Positions 8,004-17,152 of a stretch of 64,000 bases of DNA are shown here, in pieces (the first letter of the stretch is position 1; each line of letters starts with the position of its first letter). The notes under the pieces are model-generated. The model was not told where the DNA came from. It ran no database searches and saw nothing but the letters and a program-made list of their open reading frames with translations. Source of the DNA: Streptomyces sp. NBC_01446 (lineage in GTDB: Bacteria > Actinomycetota > Actinomycetes > Streptomycetales > Streptomycetaceae); contig NZ_JAPEPO010000001.1 in NCBI RefSeq assembly GCF_026340095.1, positions 2,046,001 to 2,110,000 of the forward strand, read 5' to 3'. Both the position numbers and the translations under genes were made by a program.

Positions 8004-8038
8004 ACCTGCGGGCAGGTTCTGAGCACCTGTGAGCAGGT
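8004..8038. promoter_or_regulatory. Tandem palindromes upstream of cutR
   Basis: ACCTGCGGGCAGGT (8004-8017) and ACCTGTGAGCAGGT (8025-8038) both fit ACCTGnnnnCAGGT and begin 21 bases apart, two turns of the helix. They sit 21-55 bases upstream of the cutR start codon, within the expected promoter or leader. A dimeric regulator, perhaps CutR itself, is the natural reader. Confidence 0.6.
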
Positions 8039-8305
8039 CCGGGTCGTGGAGTGTGGGCTCCATCCTGCCCCTTTCGGCCATAAACCGGCTGTAAGGCGAT
8101 GGGGCGCCCGGGGAATACGGGATTTTCTGGCCGGTCGAGGTTTCTGCGTAAGTGAGCGCGGGGAGGACGGATTTACACCCGCGATCACGCTTTGTATGTG
8201 GCGTGCCACGACCGCTTTCCGCAGGGCGGTGTGAGACGTGATCGCCCCTTCCGAGGGCACACCCCCGTGCCACCGACCCATGACCCAGGACGAGGGGGCG
8301 CAACC

Positions 8306-8479
8306 ATGGACGCATTCACCGCAGGACTTCTGCAGCGCATCAAGGCGACCGAGTCCGATCTGAGCCGGGCTCGCGAGACGGGCGACGAATTCCTCGTCGA
8401 GATCGAGCAGGACGAGCTGGACGACCTGCATCGGCTCGCCGCCGAACACGGCGTGGAGCTCGGCGTCGCGCGCGTCTGA
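8306..8479 (+). CDS. Small conserved Streptomyces protein
   Basis: A 57-residue acidic helical protein, one of the small ORFs preserved next to cutR in streptomycetes. The sequence is almost all amphipathic helix (AGLLQRIKATESDLSRARET, then LVEIEQDELDDLHRLAAEHG), so it should form a short coiled coil or helical hairpin. ATG at 8306 follows GAGGGGGC at good spacing. Its function is unknown. It is divergent from cutR over about 320 bases and is followed at once by a strong terminator, so it is its own transcript. Confidence 0.85.
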   Translation: MDAFTAGLLQRIKATESDLSRARETGDEFLVEIEQDELDDLHRLAAEHGVELGVARV

Positions 8480-8489
8480 CGCAGCACGG

Positions 8490-8534
8490 AAGGGCCCCGG
8501 CGCCTGGTCGATCCAGGCAGGCGCCGGGGCCCTT
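8490..8534. terminator. Strong bidirectional terminator
   Basis: A 17-base arm at 8490-8506 pairs with 8518-8534 around an 11-base loop and is followed by TCTT. It separates the small plus-strand gene from the convergent inositol-monophosphatase gene and could serve both. Confidence 0.85.
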
Positions 8535-8582
8535 TCTTGTGCCGTTCCCGTGCTTCCTGCGCGCTCGGCAGGCCGCTGTCCG

Positions 8583-9380
8583 TCAGTCGTGCCAGGCCCC
8601 GAGCTCCTCAAGGCGGCTCTGGAGCTGCTCGAAGAGTCCGGGCGGCGCCGCGATCGTCAGCTCGCCGGACGGCACCTCACCGGGGCGGCCGCCGGTAAGC
8701 GCGCCCGCCTCCCTGGCGATGAGGTCCCCGGCCGCCAGGTCCCAGGGGTTCAGGCCGCGCTCGTAGTACGCGTCGAGGCGTCCGACGGCGACGTCACAGA
8801 GGTCGATTGCGGCCGAACCGCCACGCCGGATGTCGCGCACGTGGGGCACCAACTCCCGTACGACATCGGCCTGGTGGGCCCGGCGTGCGGCGAGGTAGCC
8901 GAATCCCGTGCCGACGAGCGCCTGCTCGAAGGGGGGCGCCACGCGCACGTGTGCCGGGCGGTCGTTCACGAACGCGCCCTGGCCGAGGACCGCGCGGTAC
9001 GTCTCGCCGCGCAGGGGCGCCGCGACGACCCCGACGAGGGTCTCGTCGCCCTGGCGGGCGGCGATCGAGACCGACCATTCGGGGCGCCCGTACAGGTAGT
9101 TGACCGTTCCGTCGATGGGGTCGATCACCCAGGTGATCCCGCTGCTGCCCTCAATGCTCGCGCCCTCCTCGCCAAGGACGCCGTCGTCCGGCCTGCGCTC
9201 GGCGAGGAAGCCGGTGATCAGCTTCTCGGAGGCGATGTCCATCTCCGTGACGACGTCCACGGCACTGGTCTTGGTGGCGGCGACGCCGAGGTCGGCGGGG
9301 CGGCCGTCGCGCAGGAAGGCACCGGCGCGGGCGGCGGCCTCCAGGGCGACCTCGAGGAGTTCGGCCTTCAGGTCTGTCAC
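8583..9380 (-). CDS. Inositol monophosphatase family protein (SuhB-like)
   Basis: Mg2+-dependent phosphatase of the IMPase/FBPase/CysQ superfamily, 265 residues. The metal-site motifs are in order: the Asp pair in VDVVTEMD, GEEG, the signature WVIDPIDGTVNYLYG, and WDLAAGDLIAREAG near the C-terminus. Likely substrates are inositol phosphates (mycothiol and phosphatidylinositol precursors) or related sugar phosphates; the sequence does not decide between them. GTG at 9380 follows AAGGA eight bases upstream. It starts ten bases after the hemH stop codon, so the two share a transcript. Confidence 0.93.
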   Translation of the reverse strand: MTDLKAELLEVALEAAARAGAFLRDGRPADLGVAATKTSAVDVVTEMDIASEKLITGFLAERRPDDGVLGEEGASIEGSSGITWVIDPIDGTVNYLYGRPEWSVSIAARQGDETLVGVVAAPLRGETYRAVLGQGAFVNDRPAHVRVAPPFEQALVGTGFGYLAARRAHQADVVRELVPHVRDIRRGGSAAIDLCDVAVGRLDAYYERGLNPWDLAAGDLIAREAGALTGGRPGEVPSGELTIAAPPGLFEQLQSRLEELGAWHD

Positions 9381-9390
9381 GTCGAGATCC

Positions 9391-10527
9391 TTACGCGTAC
9401 GGGCTGTCGGCGCCCGCGGCTGCGGGCTTGGGGGCACGGGAGGGGCAGCAGCCCACCGGGCAGAGGTTGTGGCTCGCGCCGAGCGCGCCCAGGGCACACG
9501 GCGTGACGGCCCGGCCGCGCTCGGCGGCGGACCGCTCGAGGACGAGGTCGCGGACCGCGGCGGCGAAGCGGGGGTCCGCGCCGACCGTGGCGGAGCGGCG
9601 CACCGGGAGGGCGAGCTCGGCGGCCTTGGCCGTGGCCTCGGTGTCGAGGTCGTAGAGGACCTCCATGTGGTCGGAGACGAACCCGATGGGAGCCATCACG
9701 ACGGCCGGCGCACCGGCGCCGTGCCGCTCCTCGAGGTGGTCGCAGATGTCGGGCTCCAGCCACGGGATGTGCGGGGCGCCGGACCGCGACTGGTAGACGA
9801 GCTGCCAGGGGTGGTCGACCCCGGTCTCCTCACGGACCGCGTCGGCGATCACGCGCGCGACGTCCAGGTGTTCCTTCACGTAGGCACCGCCGTCGCCGTG
9901 GTCGGCGACCGGCCCGGAGACGTCGGCGGCCGCGGTCGGGATGGAGTGCGTCGTGAACGCGATGTGGGCGCCGTCCCGCACGTCGTCGGGGAGGTCGGCG
10001 AGCGACCTCAGGACACCGTCGATCATGGGGCGCACGAAGCCGGGGTGGTTGAAGTAGTGCCGCAGCTTGTCGACGCGCGGCACTTCGAGCCCGTCCGCTT
10101 CCAGGGCGGCGAGGGACTCCGCGAGATTCTCGCGGTACTGGCGGCAGCCCGAGTACGACGCGTACGCGCTGGTCGCGAGGACGAGGATGCGCCGATGGCC
10201 GTCGGTGACCATCTCGCGGAGGGTGTCCGTCAGGTACGGCGCCCAGTTCCGGTTGCCCCAGTGGACGGGCAGGTCGAGGCCGTGGTCCGCGAAGTCCTTG
10301 CGGAGCGCGTCCAGCAGGGCGCGGTTCTGCTCGTTGATAGGGCTGACCCCGCCGAACAGGAAGTAGTGCTGCCCCACCTCCTTGAGCCGCTCCTTGGGGA
10401 TTCCCCGGCCACGCGTCACGTTCTCCAGGAACGGGACCACGTCCTCCGGGCCTTCGGGGCCTCCGAACGAGAGCAGCAGCAGGGCGTCGTAGCCGTCGAA
10501 GGGCGTGGGGTCGAGCGCATCGGACAT
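9391..10527 (-). CDS. hemH: Ferrochelatase (coproporphyrin III ferrochelatase type)
   Basis: Inserts Fe2+ into the porphyrin in haem synthesis. In actinobacteria the substrate is usually coproporphyrin III (CpfC). The 378-residue protein begins with [15 protein letters not shown], contains HSIPTAAAD (the metal-site His region) and the anionic-pocket segment [17 protein letters not shown]. The C-terminus has three closely spaced cysteines in [12 protein letters not shown] after an earlier one (TPCALGAL), consistent with the [2Fe-2S] cluster known from mycobacterial ferrochelatase. The ATG at 10527 begins the conserved sequence. It is transcribed with the phosphatase gene and divergent from the MFS gene. 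Confidence 0.96.
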   Translation of the reverse strand: MSDALDPTPFDGYDALLLLSFGGPEGPEDVVPFLENVTRGRGIPKERLKEVGQHYFLFGGVSPINEQNRALLDALRKDFADHGLDLPVHWGNRNWAPYLTDTLREMVTDGHRRILVLATSAYASYSGCRQYRENLAESLAALEADGLEVPRVDKLRHYFNHPGFVRPMIDGVLRSLADLPDDVRDGAHIAFTTHSIPTAAADVSGPVADHGDGGAYVKEHLDVARVIADAVREETGVDHPWQLVYQSRSGAPHIPWLEPDICDHLEERHGAGAPAVVMAPIGFVSDHMEVLYDLDTEATAKAAELALPVRRSATVGADPRFAAAVRDLVLERSAAERGRAVTPCALGALGASHNLCPVGCCPSRAPKPAAAGADSPYA

Positions 10528-10633
10528 GCCTTTGATCCTGCCACCCGGCACGGACAGGCGGAAAACGGCCATGTCCGTAAGCCCCGGGACCCGTAAGCTG
10601 TCTTGGCCACCTACGCGCCTTACCGGAGTCGAC

Positions 10634-11905
10634 TTGCCCAGCCCCTACCGCGCCATATTCGCCCTGCCCGGCACCAAGAGCTTCTCGGTCGCCGGGTTCC
10701 TGGGCCGGATGCCCCTGTCGATGATGGGCATCGGGATCGTCACGATGGTCTCCCAGCTGACCGGCCGATACGGGCTCGCGGGTGGCCTGTCCGCCACCGT
10801 GGCGCTCTCGGCTGCGGCCATCGGCCCGCAGATCTCACGCCTCGTCGATCGGCACGGGCAGCGCCGTGTGCTGCGGCCCGCCGCCCTGGTCTCGCTCGTC
10901 GCCGTCGCCGGTCTGCTGCTGTGCTCGAAGTTCGAGGCGCCGGACTGGACGCTGTTCGTCTTCGCCGCCCTGATCGGCTGTGTGCCCAGCGTCGGCTCGA
11001 TGGTCCGGGCGCGCTGGGCGGCCCTCTACAGGGACACCCCTCAGCTGCACACCGCGTACTCCTTCGAGTCCGTCATCGACGAGGTGTGCTTCATCTTCGG
11101 GCCGATCATCTCGATCGGTCTGTCGACCGCCTGGTTCCCGGAGGCGGGGCCCCTTCTCGCGGGCTGTTTCCTCGCGGCCGGTGTCTTCTGGCTGACCGCG
11201 CAGCGCGCGACCGAGCCGGTGCCGCATCCGCGCGGACAGCACTCCGGGGGGTCCGCCCTGAGGTCGCGCGGTCTTCAGGTCCTGGTGGCGACGTTCGTGG
11301 CGACGGGCACGATCTTCGGCGCGGTGGACGTGGTGACGGTCGCGTTCGCCGAGGACGAGGGCCACAAGGCGGCGGCCAGTCTCGTGCTCGCGGTGTACGC
11401 GGCGGGCTCCTGCGCCGCGGGAGCGGTCTTCGGGCTGTTGCACTTCAAGGGGGCGCCCGCACGCCGGTGGCTGGTCGGTGTGTGCACGACGGCCGTGAGT
11501 ATGATCCCCCTCCTACTGGTCGGGAACCTTCCGTTTCTGGCCGTGGCGCTCTTTGTCGCGGGCCTGTCCATCGCACCGACGATGATCACGACGATGGCTC
11601 TCGTCGAGCAGCACGTACCACGCGCGAAACTGACCGAGGGCATGACCTGGGTGAGCACCGGACTCGCGGTCGGTGTCGCGCTCGGCTCCTCCGCGGCCGG
11701 CTGGGTGATCGACGCCGCCGGCGCGAAGGCCGGGTACGGGGTTCCGGCCGTGGCCGGCGCCGTCGCGGTGGCGGTCGGGTTCCTGGGGTACCGCCGGCTG
11801 AAGCAGCCGGTTCCGCAGCGGGGAGGAACCAATGAGCACGGGGAACTCGGGCAGCGAAACGACGCAAGCCCGGCAGGCCAGGACACGGAACGAACCGTGG
11901 CGTAA
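10634..11905 (+). CDS. Major facilitator superfamily transporter
   Basis: A 12-TM MFS permease (423 residues), probably an exporter of a small metabolite. Hydrophobic segments are spread over the whole length with a loop after TM6 ([13 protein letters not shown], near residue 205). The first half has the typical loop [15 protein letters not shown] between TM2 and TM3. The likely start is TTG at 10634, six bases after GGAG; no better start lies closer. The last 74 bases overlap the FAD-oxidase gene in another frame, which ties the two together. The hydrophilic tail after the last TM is short and is coded inside that overlap. The substrate cannot be inferred. Confidence 0.9.
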   Translation: MPSPYRAIFALPGTKSFSVAGFLGRMPLSMMGIGIVTMVSQLTGRYGLAGGLSATVALSAAAIGPQISRLVDRHGQRRVLRPAALVSLVAVAGLLLCSKFEAPDWTLFVFAALIGCVPSVGSMVRARWAALYRDTPQLHTAYSFESVIDEVCFIFGPIISIGLSTAWFPEAGPLLAGCFLAAGVFWLTAQRATEPVPHPRGQHSGGSALRSRGLQVLVATFVATGTIFGAVDVVTVAFAEDEGHKAAASLVLAVYAAGSCAAGAVFGLLHFKGAPARRWLVGVCTTAVSMIPLLLVGNLPFLAVALFVAGLSIAPTMITTMALVEQHVPRAKLTEGMTWVSTGLAVGVALGSSAAGWVIDAAGAKAGYGVPAVAGAVAVAVGFLGYRRLKQPVPQRGGTNEHGELGQRNDASPAGQDTERTVA

Positions 11906-13193
11906 CTGGGCGGGGAACGTCACCGCCCGGCCGGTCCGCGAGGTGACGCCCGCGTCGGTGGAGGAGCTCTCGGCGGCCGTCCGCGCGGCCGCCGACGACG
12001 GCCTCAGGGTGAAGGCCGTCGGTACGGGGCACTCGTTCACCGCGGCTGCGGCGACCGACGGTGTATTGATACGCCCTCAACTCTTGACCGGCATCCGCAA
12101 CATCGACCGCGAAGCCGGCACCGTCACGGTGGAGGCGGGCACCCCGCTCAAGCGACTCAACCTCGCCCTGGCCCGCGAGGGCCTGTCGCTCACGAACATG
12201 GGCGACATCATGGAGCAGACGGTGTCGGGTGCCACCAGCACCGGCACGCACGGCACGGGCCGCGAATCGGCGTCGATATCCGCGCAGATCAAGGGCCTCG
12301 AACTGGTCACCGCCGACGGCTCGGTCCTCACGTGCTCGGACAAGGGGACCGCAGAAGAACGCGCGGTCTTCGCGGCCGCACGGATCGGACTCGGTGCCCT
12401 CGGCGTCATCACGGCGATCACGTTCGCCGTGGAGCCGATCTTCCTGCTCACCGCCCGCGAGGAGCCGATGACCTTCGACAGGGTCACGAGCGACTTCGAC
12501 GCGCTGTACGCGGAGAACGAGCACTTCGAGTTCTACTGGTTCCCGCACACCGGCAACTGCAACACCAAGCGCAACAACCGCAGTGCCGGGCCGGAAGCCC
12601 CCGTCAGCAGGTTCAGCAGCTTCCTCGAGGACGAGTTGCTGTCGAACGGCCTCTTCCAGGCGGTCAATTCACTCGGCCGCGCGGTCCCTTCGACGATCCC
12701 GTCGATCGCGAAGATCTCCAGCCGCGCGCTCTCCGCCCGCACCTACACGGACATCCCTTACAAGGTCTTCACGTCCCCGCGCCGCGTCCGCTTCGTGGAG
12801 ATGGAGTACGCGGTTCCGCGCGCGGCCCTCGTCGAGACCCTGCGCGAGCTGAAGTCCATGGTCGATCGCTCGAACCTGCGCATCAGCTTCCCCGTAGAGG
12901 TCCGCACCGCCCCCGCGGACGACATCACGCTCTCCACGGCGTCCGGCCGGGAGAGCGCGTACATCGCCGTCCACATGTACAAGGGCACCCCGTACCAGGC
13001 CTACTTCACGGCGGCCGAGCGCATCTTCACCGCGCACGAGGGCCGGCCGCACTGGGGCAAGGTGCACACGCGCGACGCGGACTACTTCTCGACGGTCTAT
13101 CCGCGCTTCGGCGAGTTCACGAAGCTGCGCGACCGCCTCGACCCGGACCGCCTGTTCGCCAACGACTATCTGCGGCGGGTCATCGGCGACTGA
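11832..13193 (+). CDS. FAD-binding oxidase of the D-arabinono-1,4-lactone oxidase family
   Basis: Flavoprotein of the VAO/PCMH fold that oxidises an aldono-lactone or polyol, 453 residues. The N-terminal FAD domain has ARPVREVTPASVEELSAAV and the motif AVGTGHSF, whose His67 is the candidate for covalent FAD linkage, as in aldonolactone oxidases. The second FAD element is NMGDIMEQTVSGATSTGTHG. The C-terminal ALO domain ends with HWGKVHTRDADYF and YPRFGEFTKLRDRLDPDRLF. ATG at 11832 follows GGGAGGAACC. It overlaps the MFS gene by 74 bases, so the pair is probably translated together. Relatives include GLO-type enzymes and bacterial alditol oxidases. Confidence 0.93.
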   Translation: MSTGNSGSETTQARQARTRNEPWRNWAGNVTARPVREVTPASVEELSAAVRAAADDGLRVKAVGTGHSFTAAAATDGVLIRPQLLTGIRNIDREAGTVTVEAGTPLKRLNLALAREGLSLTNMGDIMEQTVSGATSTGTHGTGRESASISAQIKGLELVTADGSVLTCSDKGTAEERAVFAAARIGLGALGVITAITFAVEPIFLLTAREEPMTFDRVTSDFDALYAENEHFEFYWFPHTGNCNTKRNNRSAGPEAPVSRFSSFLEDELLSNGLFQAVNSLGRAVPSTIPSIAKISSRALSARTYTDIPYKVFTSPRRVRFVEMEYAVPRAALVETLRELKSMVDRSNLRISFPVEVRTAPADDITLSTASGRESAYIAVHMYKGTPYQAYFTAAERIFTAHEGRPHWGKVHTRDADYFSTVYPRFGEFTKLRDRLDPDRLFANDYLRRVIGD

Positions 13194-13199
13194 CCGCGC

Positions 13200-14402
13200 T
13201 CACTGCGCGGGGGTCTCGTCCTGCTGCGGCGGCACGTCGGCTCCGTCGCTGCTCTGCGAGGCGCTCGGCGTGGGCGTCGGGGTCGGCGTGGGCGTGGACT
13301 TGTCCCCGCCGGTGCCGGAACCGCTGCCCGACCCGTTGTCGTGACCGGTGTGGGAGTCCTCGCTCGCGCTGGGCGTGGGCGTGGGCTCCCCGGTGTCGCC
13401 CTCGTGCGCCCCGCTGCCGTCCTGCGGAGTGCCGCTCCGTGTCCCGGAACTGCTGCTGTCCGACGGCTCCTGCGAGGTGCTCGGCACGGGGGTGTCGTCG
13501 TTGCGGGGCGAGGGGGCGCCTCCGCCGGTGAAGGCCTCGCGGAGCGTGGTCCGCTGGCCGTCACCGCTGAAACTCTGCCCCGAGGCGAGCTCGTACGTCG
13601 TGATGCCGCCCATGGTCACTCCGAAGACCACGGCAGCGGCGACGAGGGGCCGCTTCCAGCTCCGCACGCGCGCGCGGTGCGTGGTCCCTTCGGTGAACTC
13701 GTCAGGGAGTCCGATGATGAGCCCGTCGGTGAACCCGTCGCCCAAGTCGCCCGACGGAGGCGGCAGTTCCGGACCACCGGCCCTGCCCCCGGCCCTGAGC
13801 AACTGGGTCTTCTCCGGGTCGCCACCGCCGACGCCTGCGTTCAGGAGCTGGGTCTTCTCCGGATCGCCACCGTCGGCCGTCAGGAGCTGCGTCCGTTCGG
13901 GATCACCGCTACCCGCCTTGAGGAACCGCGTCCGCTCGGCGTCCAGCGCCGGCAGGACAGTCGTCGCGTCGGCATCCGGTGCCGGCGCACCGCCCATCCC
14001 CCAGGTCGTCGTCCTCGGGAGCACGTCCGTCCGCATCGCCGTCGTGGCCTCGGGCGGCACCACGGAAGCAGCGACCGCGTCGGACCGGAAGGTCTCCGGC
14101 ACCGGACGTCCGTCCGCCGTCACCGGGACCTGCCGGCCCTTCGGTATCGCCTGGCCCGCGACATCACGTATCTGCTCGCCCGTGCGCCGGAAGAAGTGCT
14201 GGAAGAGCGAACCGCCGCAGGTGGCCAGCACGCTCACGACTCCCGCGCCCACGATCGTCCCGTACACACCGAGCCCGGCGGCCAGCTTGGCCGCCACCAC
14301 GGCGGCCACGGCGCTGCCCGCCACCTGGGGCAGATTCAGGTCGAGCCGCTTCCCCTTGGGCTTTTCTTGTGCATCTTGGGAGGTTTCCGGCTTCTCGCCC
14401 AT
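13200..14402 (-). CDS. Membrane protein with four TQLL-like repeats and a Ser/Thr/Pro-rich tail
   Basis: Conserved Streptomyces protein of 400 residues with unknown function. Residues 26-66 form one or two hydrophobic helices. A polar domain follows, holding four short repeats: AERTRFL, PERTQLL, PEKTQLL and PEKTQLL, with threonines at 158, 171, 184 and 199. One transmembrane helix (about 253-268) precedes a long low-complexity tail of Ser, Thr, Pro, Gly and Asp, with alternating PTPTPT near the end, like a cell-wall-crossing linker. The pattern suggests a cytoplasmic Thr-rich segment that could be phosphorylated and bound by FHA domains, with the tail outside the membrane. It is convergent with the oxidase gene, only six bases apart. 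Confidence 0.8.
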   Translation of the reverse strand: MGEKPETSQDAQEKPKGKRLDLNLPQVAGSAVAAVVAAKLAAGLGVYGTIVGAGVVSVLATCGGSLFQHFFRRTGEQIRDVAGQAIPKGRQVPVTADGRPVPETFRSDAVAASVVPPEATTAMRTDVLPRTTTWGMGGAPAPDADATTVLPALDAERTRFLKAGSGDPERTQLLTADGGDPEKTQLLNAGVGGGDPEKTQLLRAGGRAGGPELPPPSGDLGDGFTDGLIIGLPDEFTEGTTHRARVRSWKRPLVAAAVVFGVTMGGITTYELASGQSFSGDGQRTTLREAFTGGGAPSPRNDDTPVPSTSQEPSDSSSSGTRSGTPQDGSGAHEGDTGEPTPTPSASEDSHTGHDNGSGSGSGTGGDKSTPTPTPTPTPSASQSSDGADVPPQQDETPAQ

Positions 14403-14429
14403 CTCCGACCCTTGCCTGCCTTTCTCGAC

Positions 14430-14678
14430 TTACTTCACGAGATAGGGACGGATGCACGAAGTGATTAGTTCCGTTTCTGCGGATTCCGTGAAGCACGCCA
14501 CGTCGATGAACCCCGAACGAGTGATGCCCCGTACCCAACTCCCGTCCCCCATGAGAACTTCGATGGCGTGCCGGTCCACCCGAGTGGCCCGAATGGAGTA
14601 CCGTTGCAAGCCCTGGGTCCGGTCTCCCGTCAGGGTGCCCGGGGCCTTCCAGGACCGCCGGGAGGGGGTTCGTTGCAC
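14430..14678 (-). CDS. Small hypothetical protein
   Basis: An 82-codon reading frame with no family I recognise. It looks protein-like: AIEVLMGDGSWVRGITRSGF then DVACFTESAETELITSCIRP, with balanced composition. Third-position G+C looks lower than in the neighbours, and codons such as TTG, CAA, GAA and ACT recur. The GTG at 14678 is the best start, but its ribosome site is weak. It lies in the gap upstream of the repeat-bearing membrane protein gene, from which its stop codon is 27 bases away. It could be a recent acquisition or a chance open frame. Confidence 0.4.
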   Translation of the reverse strand: MQRTPSRRSWKAPGTLTGDRTQGLQRYSIRATRVDRHAIEVLMGDGSWVRGITRSGFIDVACFTESAETELITSCIRPYLVK

Positions 14679-14864
14679 AGGGTGACGAGCTCGGTCACTT
14701 AGCGTTGCGAACAGGTAACCGTGCCATAACGGCGATCCAGGGCCCAGGCCCGACACGCCGGGCAACTCGGCAAGGTTGTGGCAGGCTGCACCCGGGCAGG
14801 CCACACTCGACTAGCGGAAGCAGCGACGCACGTGACGTCGGCAGGCACCACCCGGGAGGTCCCC

Positions 14865-15935
14865 ATGCCCGAACTGCGTGTCGTGGCCGTCTCTAACGAC
14901 GGCACACGGCTGGTGCTGAAGGCTGCGGACAGCACGGAGTACACGCTTCCGATCGATGAGCGCCTCCGGGCCGCCGTGCGCGGCGACCGTCCGCGCCTCG
15001 GCCAGATCGAGATCGAGGTGGAGAGCCATCTCCGCCCCCGCGACATCCAGGCGCGTATACGTGCCGGCGCCTCCGCCGAGGAGGTGGCCCAGCTCGCCGG
15101 TATCCCCGTCGACCGCGTCCGCCGCTTCGAGGGCCCCGTCCTCGCCGAGCGTGCCTTCATGGCCGAGCGTGCCAGGAAGACCCCCGTACGCCGCCCCGGC
15201 GAGAACGCGGGCCCCCAGCTCGGCGAGGCGGTGCAGGAGCGTCTGGTGCTGCGCGGCGCCGACAGGGAGACCATCCAGTGGGACTCCTGGCGTCGCGACG
15301 ACGGCACCTGGGAAGTCCTGCTCGTCTACCTGGTCGCGGGTGAGCCGCACTCGGCGAGCTGGACGTACGACCCGCCCCGGCGGCTCGTCCAGGCCGTAGA
15401 CGACGAGGCGCGCTCGCTCATCGGCGAGACCGACGACATCGCCGCGCCGGAACCCAGCTTTCCGTTCGTGCCACGCATCGCGAGGCTGCCCCGCGACCGC
15501 CCGCTCGACCGGGCCCTCGACCGGCAGTTGGAGCGCCCCGCGCCGCCGACCCCCGCGCCGGAGATCACCGACGAGAGCCCGACGGCCGTCTCCGCCGCCG
15601 AGCGTGACTCGCTGACCAGCCTTCTGGAAGCCGTACCCAGCTACCGCGGCGACATCGTGGTCCCCGAGCGCCCCACGGTGCCCGCACCCGAGCCCATCAC
15701 GGACGAGCCGGAGCCCACCGAGGCGGAGGAGCCCCCGGCTCCCGCCGCGTCCGCGGGAGCGGGTTCCGCCTACGCGGACGTCCTCATGCCCCGCAGCGTC
15801 GCGGGACACCGGGACCGCCTCACCGGCACCACCGACCGCCAGGCCGAGGCCGACGGGGTCCGTCCCGGACGGCGTGCGGCCGTGCCGAGTTGGGACGAGA
15901 TCGTCTTCGGCACCCGCCGCAAGAAGCAGGACTAG
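14865..15935 (+). CDS. sepH: Septation protein SepH
   Basis: Cell-division protein (DUF3071 family) that binds FtsZ and stimulates its assembly in actinobacterial septation. The 356-residue protein opens with PELRVVAVSNDGTRLVLKA. The conserved N-terminal domain contains the HTH-like segment ASAEEVAQLAGIPVDRVRRF (near residues 68-87) and continues past residue 170. The rest is an acidic, Pro-rich linker ending in a short conserved tail, PSWDEIVFGTRRKK, rich in basic residues. ATG at 14865 follows GGGAGG. Its own promoter must lie in the preceding gap, and a strong hairpin follows it. Confidence 0.95.
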   Translation: MPELRVVAVSNDGTRLVLKAADSTEYTLPIDERLRAAVRGDRPRLGQIEIEVESHLRPRDIQARIRAGASAEEVAQLAGIPVDRVRRFEGPVLAERAFMAERARKTPVRRPGENAGPQLGEAVQERLVLRGADRETIQWDSWRRDDGTWEVLLVYLVAGEPHSASWTYDPPRRLVQAVDDEARSLIGETDDIAAPEPSFPFVPRIARLPRDRPLDRALDRQLERPAPPTPAPEITDESPTAVSAAERDSLTSLLEAVPSYRGDIVVPERPTVPAPEPITDEPEPTEAEEPPAPAASAGAGSAYADVLMPRSVAGHRDRLTGTTDRQAEADGVRPGRRAAVPSWDEIVFGTRRKKQD

Positions 15936-15986
15936 CCACAAGCCGTACGGAGAACGCGCGGCGTACGCAGAACACGAACCGCACGC

Positions 15987-16023
15987 AGAGGAGGCCCGCG
16001 CCACATCGGTGCGGGCCTCCTCT
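15987..16023. terminator. Terminator after sepH
   Basis: Thirteen-base arms AGAGGAGGCCCGC (15987-15999) and GCGGGCCTCCTCT (16011-16023) pair perfectly. The hairpin lies between convergent sepH and the sulfurtransferase gene and can serve both. Confidence 0.85.
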
Positions 16024-16045
16024 CGCGTTCTCAACTGCCGATGCC

Positions 16046-16900
16046 CTACTGAGGATCGGGTCCGGTCGCCACCGGGCGCGACTCGTCCGAGGACCACTCG
16101 GACCACGAACCGACGTACAGCGCCGCGTCGATGCCCGCCACCGCGAGGGCGAGCACCTCGTGGGCACCCGAGACGCCGGAGCCGCAGTACACGCCCACCT
16201 CACCCGAATCCCCTGACGCGCCAAGGGACTTGAAGCGGGAGGCGAGCGATTCGGCGGGCAGGAAACGGCCGTCCTGTGCCACGTTCTCCGACGTCGGAGC
16301 GGACACCGCGCCCGGGATATGGCCGCCGACGCGGTCGATCGGCTCCACGTCGCCCCGGTAGCGCTCGGCGGCGCGGGCGTCGAGCAGGACCCCCGAGCGG
16401 GCCAGCGCGGCCGCCCCGTCGGCGTCCAGGAGCCCCACGGCGCCCGGCGCGGGCTCGAAGGTGCCCGGCACGGGCGACGGCACCTCGGTCTCCAGCGGGC
16501 CCTCCCACGCGCCGAGACCGCCGTCGAGCACTCGCACGGACGGGTGACCCGTCCAGCGCAGCATCCACCAGGTGCGCGCGGCGGCCCAGCCCTGCCCGCC
16601 GTCGTACACGACCACGTCCCGGTCGGCCGACACACCGGCCCGCCGCATCACGGTGCCGAAGGACGCGACGTCCGGCAGCGGATGCCGGCCGGCCGCTCCG
16701 GCCGGTCCCGCGAGGTCGGCGTCGAGGTCGACGTAGACCGCGCCGGGGATGTGTCCGGCCTCGTATGCGGCCCGCCCGTCGAAGGCCGGGGCCCCCGCGG
16801 CCTTGGCCATGCTCAGCTGCCAGCGGACGTCGAGGATGACCGGCGGGTTCCCGCCCGCCGACTCGCTCGCGAGTTCGGTTGCGGAGATGATGGCATTCAT
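16046..16900 (-). CDS. Thiosulfate/3-mercaptopyruvate sulfurtransferase (tandem rhodanese)
   Basis: A 284-residue two-domain rhodanese. The N-terminal structural domain starts with ILDVRWQLS and holds AYEAGHIPGAVYVDLD. The C-terminal catalytic domain carries the active-site loop YCGSGVSGAHE, with nucleophile Cys239. The CGSGVS loop is typical of 3-mercaptopyruvate sulfurtransferases, which favours that substrate over thiosulfate. The start at 16900 is preceded by AAGG at good spacing; a second ATG nine bases upstream is less likely. It is divergent from the VOC gene. Confidence 0.95.
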   Translation of the reverse strand: MNAIISATELASESAGGNPPVILDVRWQLSMAKAAGAPAFDGRAAYEAGHIPGAVYVDLDADLAGPAGAAGRHPLPDVASFGTVMRRAGVSADRDVVVYDGGQGWAAARTWWMLRWTGHPSVRVLDGGLGAWEGPLETEVPSPVPGTFEPAPGAVGLLDADGAAALARSGVLLDARAAERYRGDVEPIDRVGGHIPGAVSAPTSENVAQDGRFLPAESLASRFKSLGASGDSGEVGVYCGSGVSGAHEVLALAVAGIDAALYVGSWSEWSSDESRPVATGPDPQ

Positions 16901-17152
16901 GAGGGCCATCCTTGCTCATGCTCTGGCCCCGAGCGCCGTCGGTCGGCTAGCGTGCACGATCGACTACCGAGCGTTGACCGACCGGACATCGCGAGGCAAT
17001 GGCGCGGCAATGGATACGGACATCTCACCGGGCATCCTCGTGCGAGGAGTCCGTCCGTGGCGGCGCGGCCGATGAGCGGCGCGCGGCGTGGAGTGCCAGC
17101 ATCAGCTCGGGCGCGTTGCGACACGTGATTTTGTTCCGAGGAGAGAGTGACG

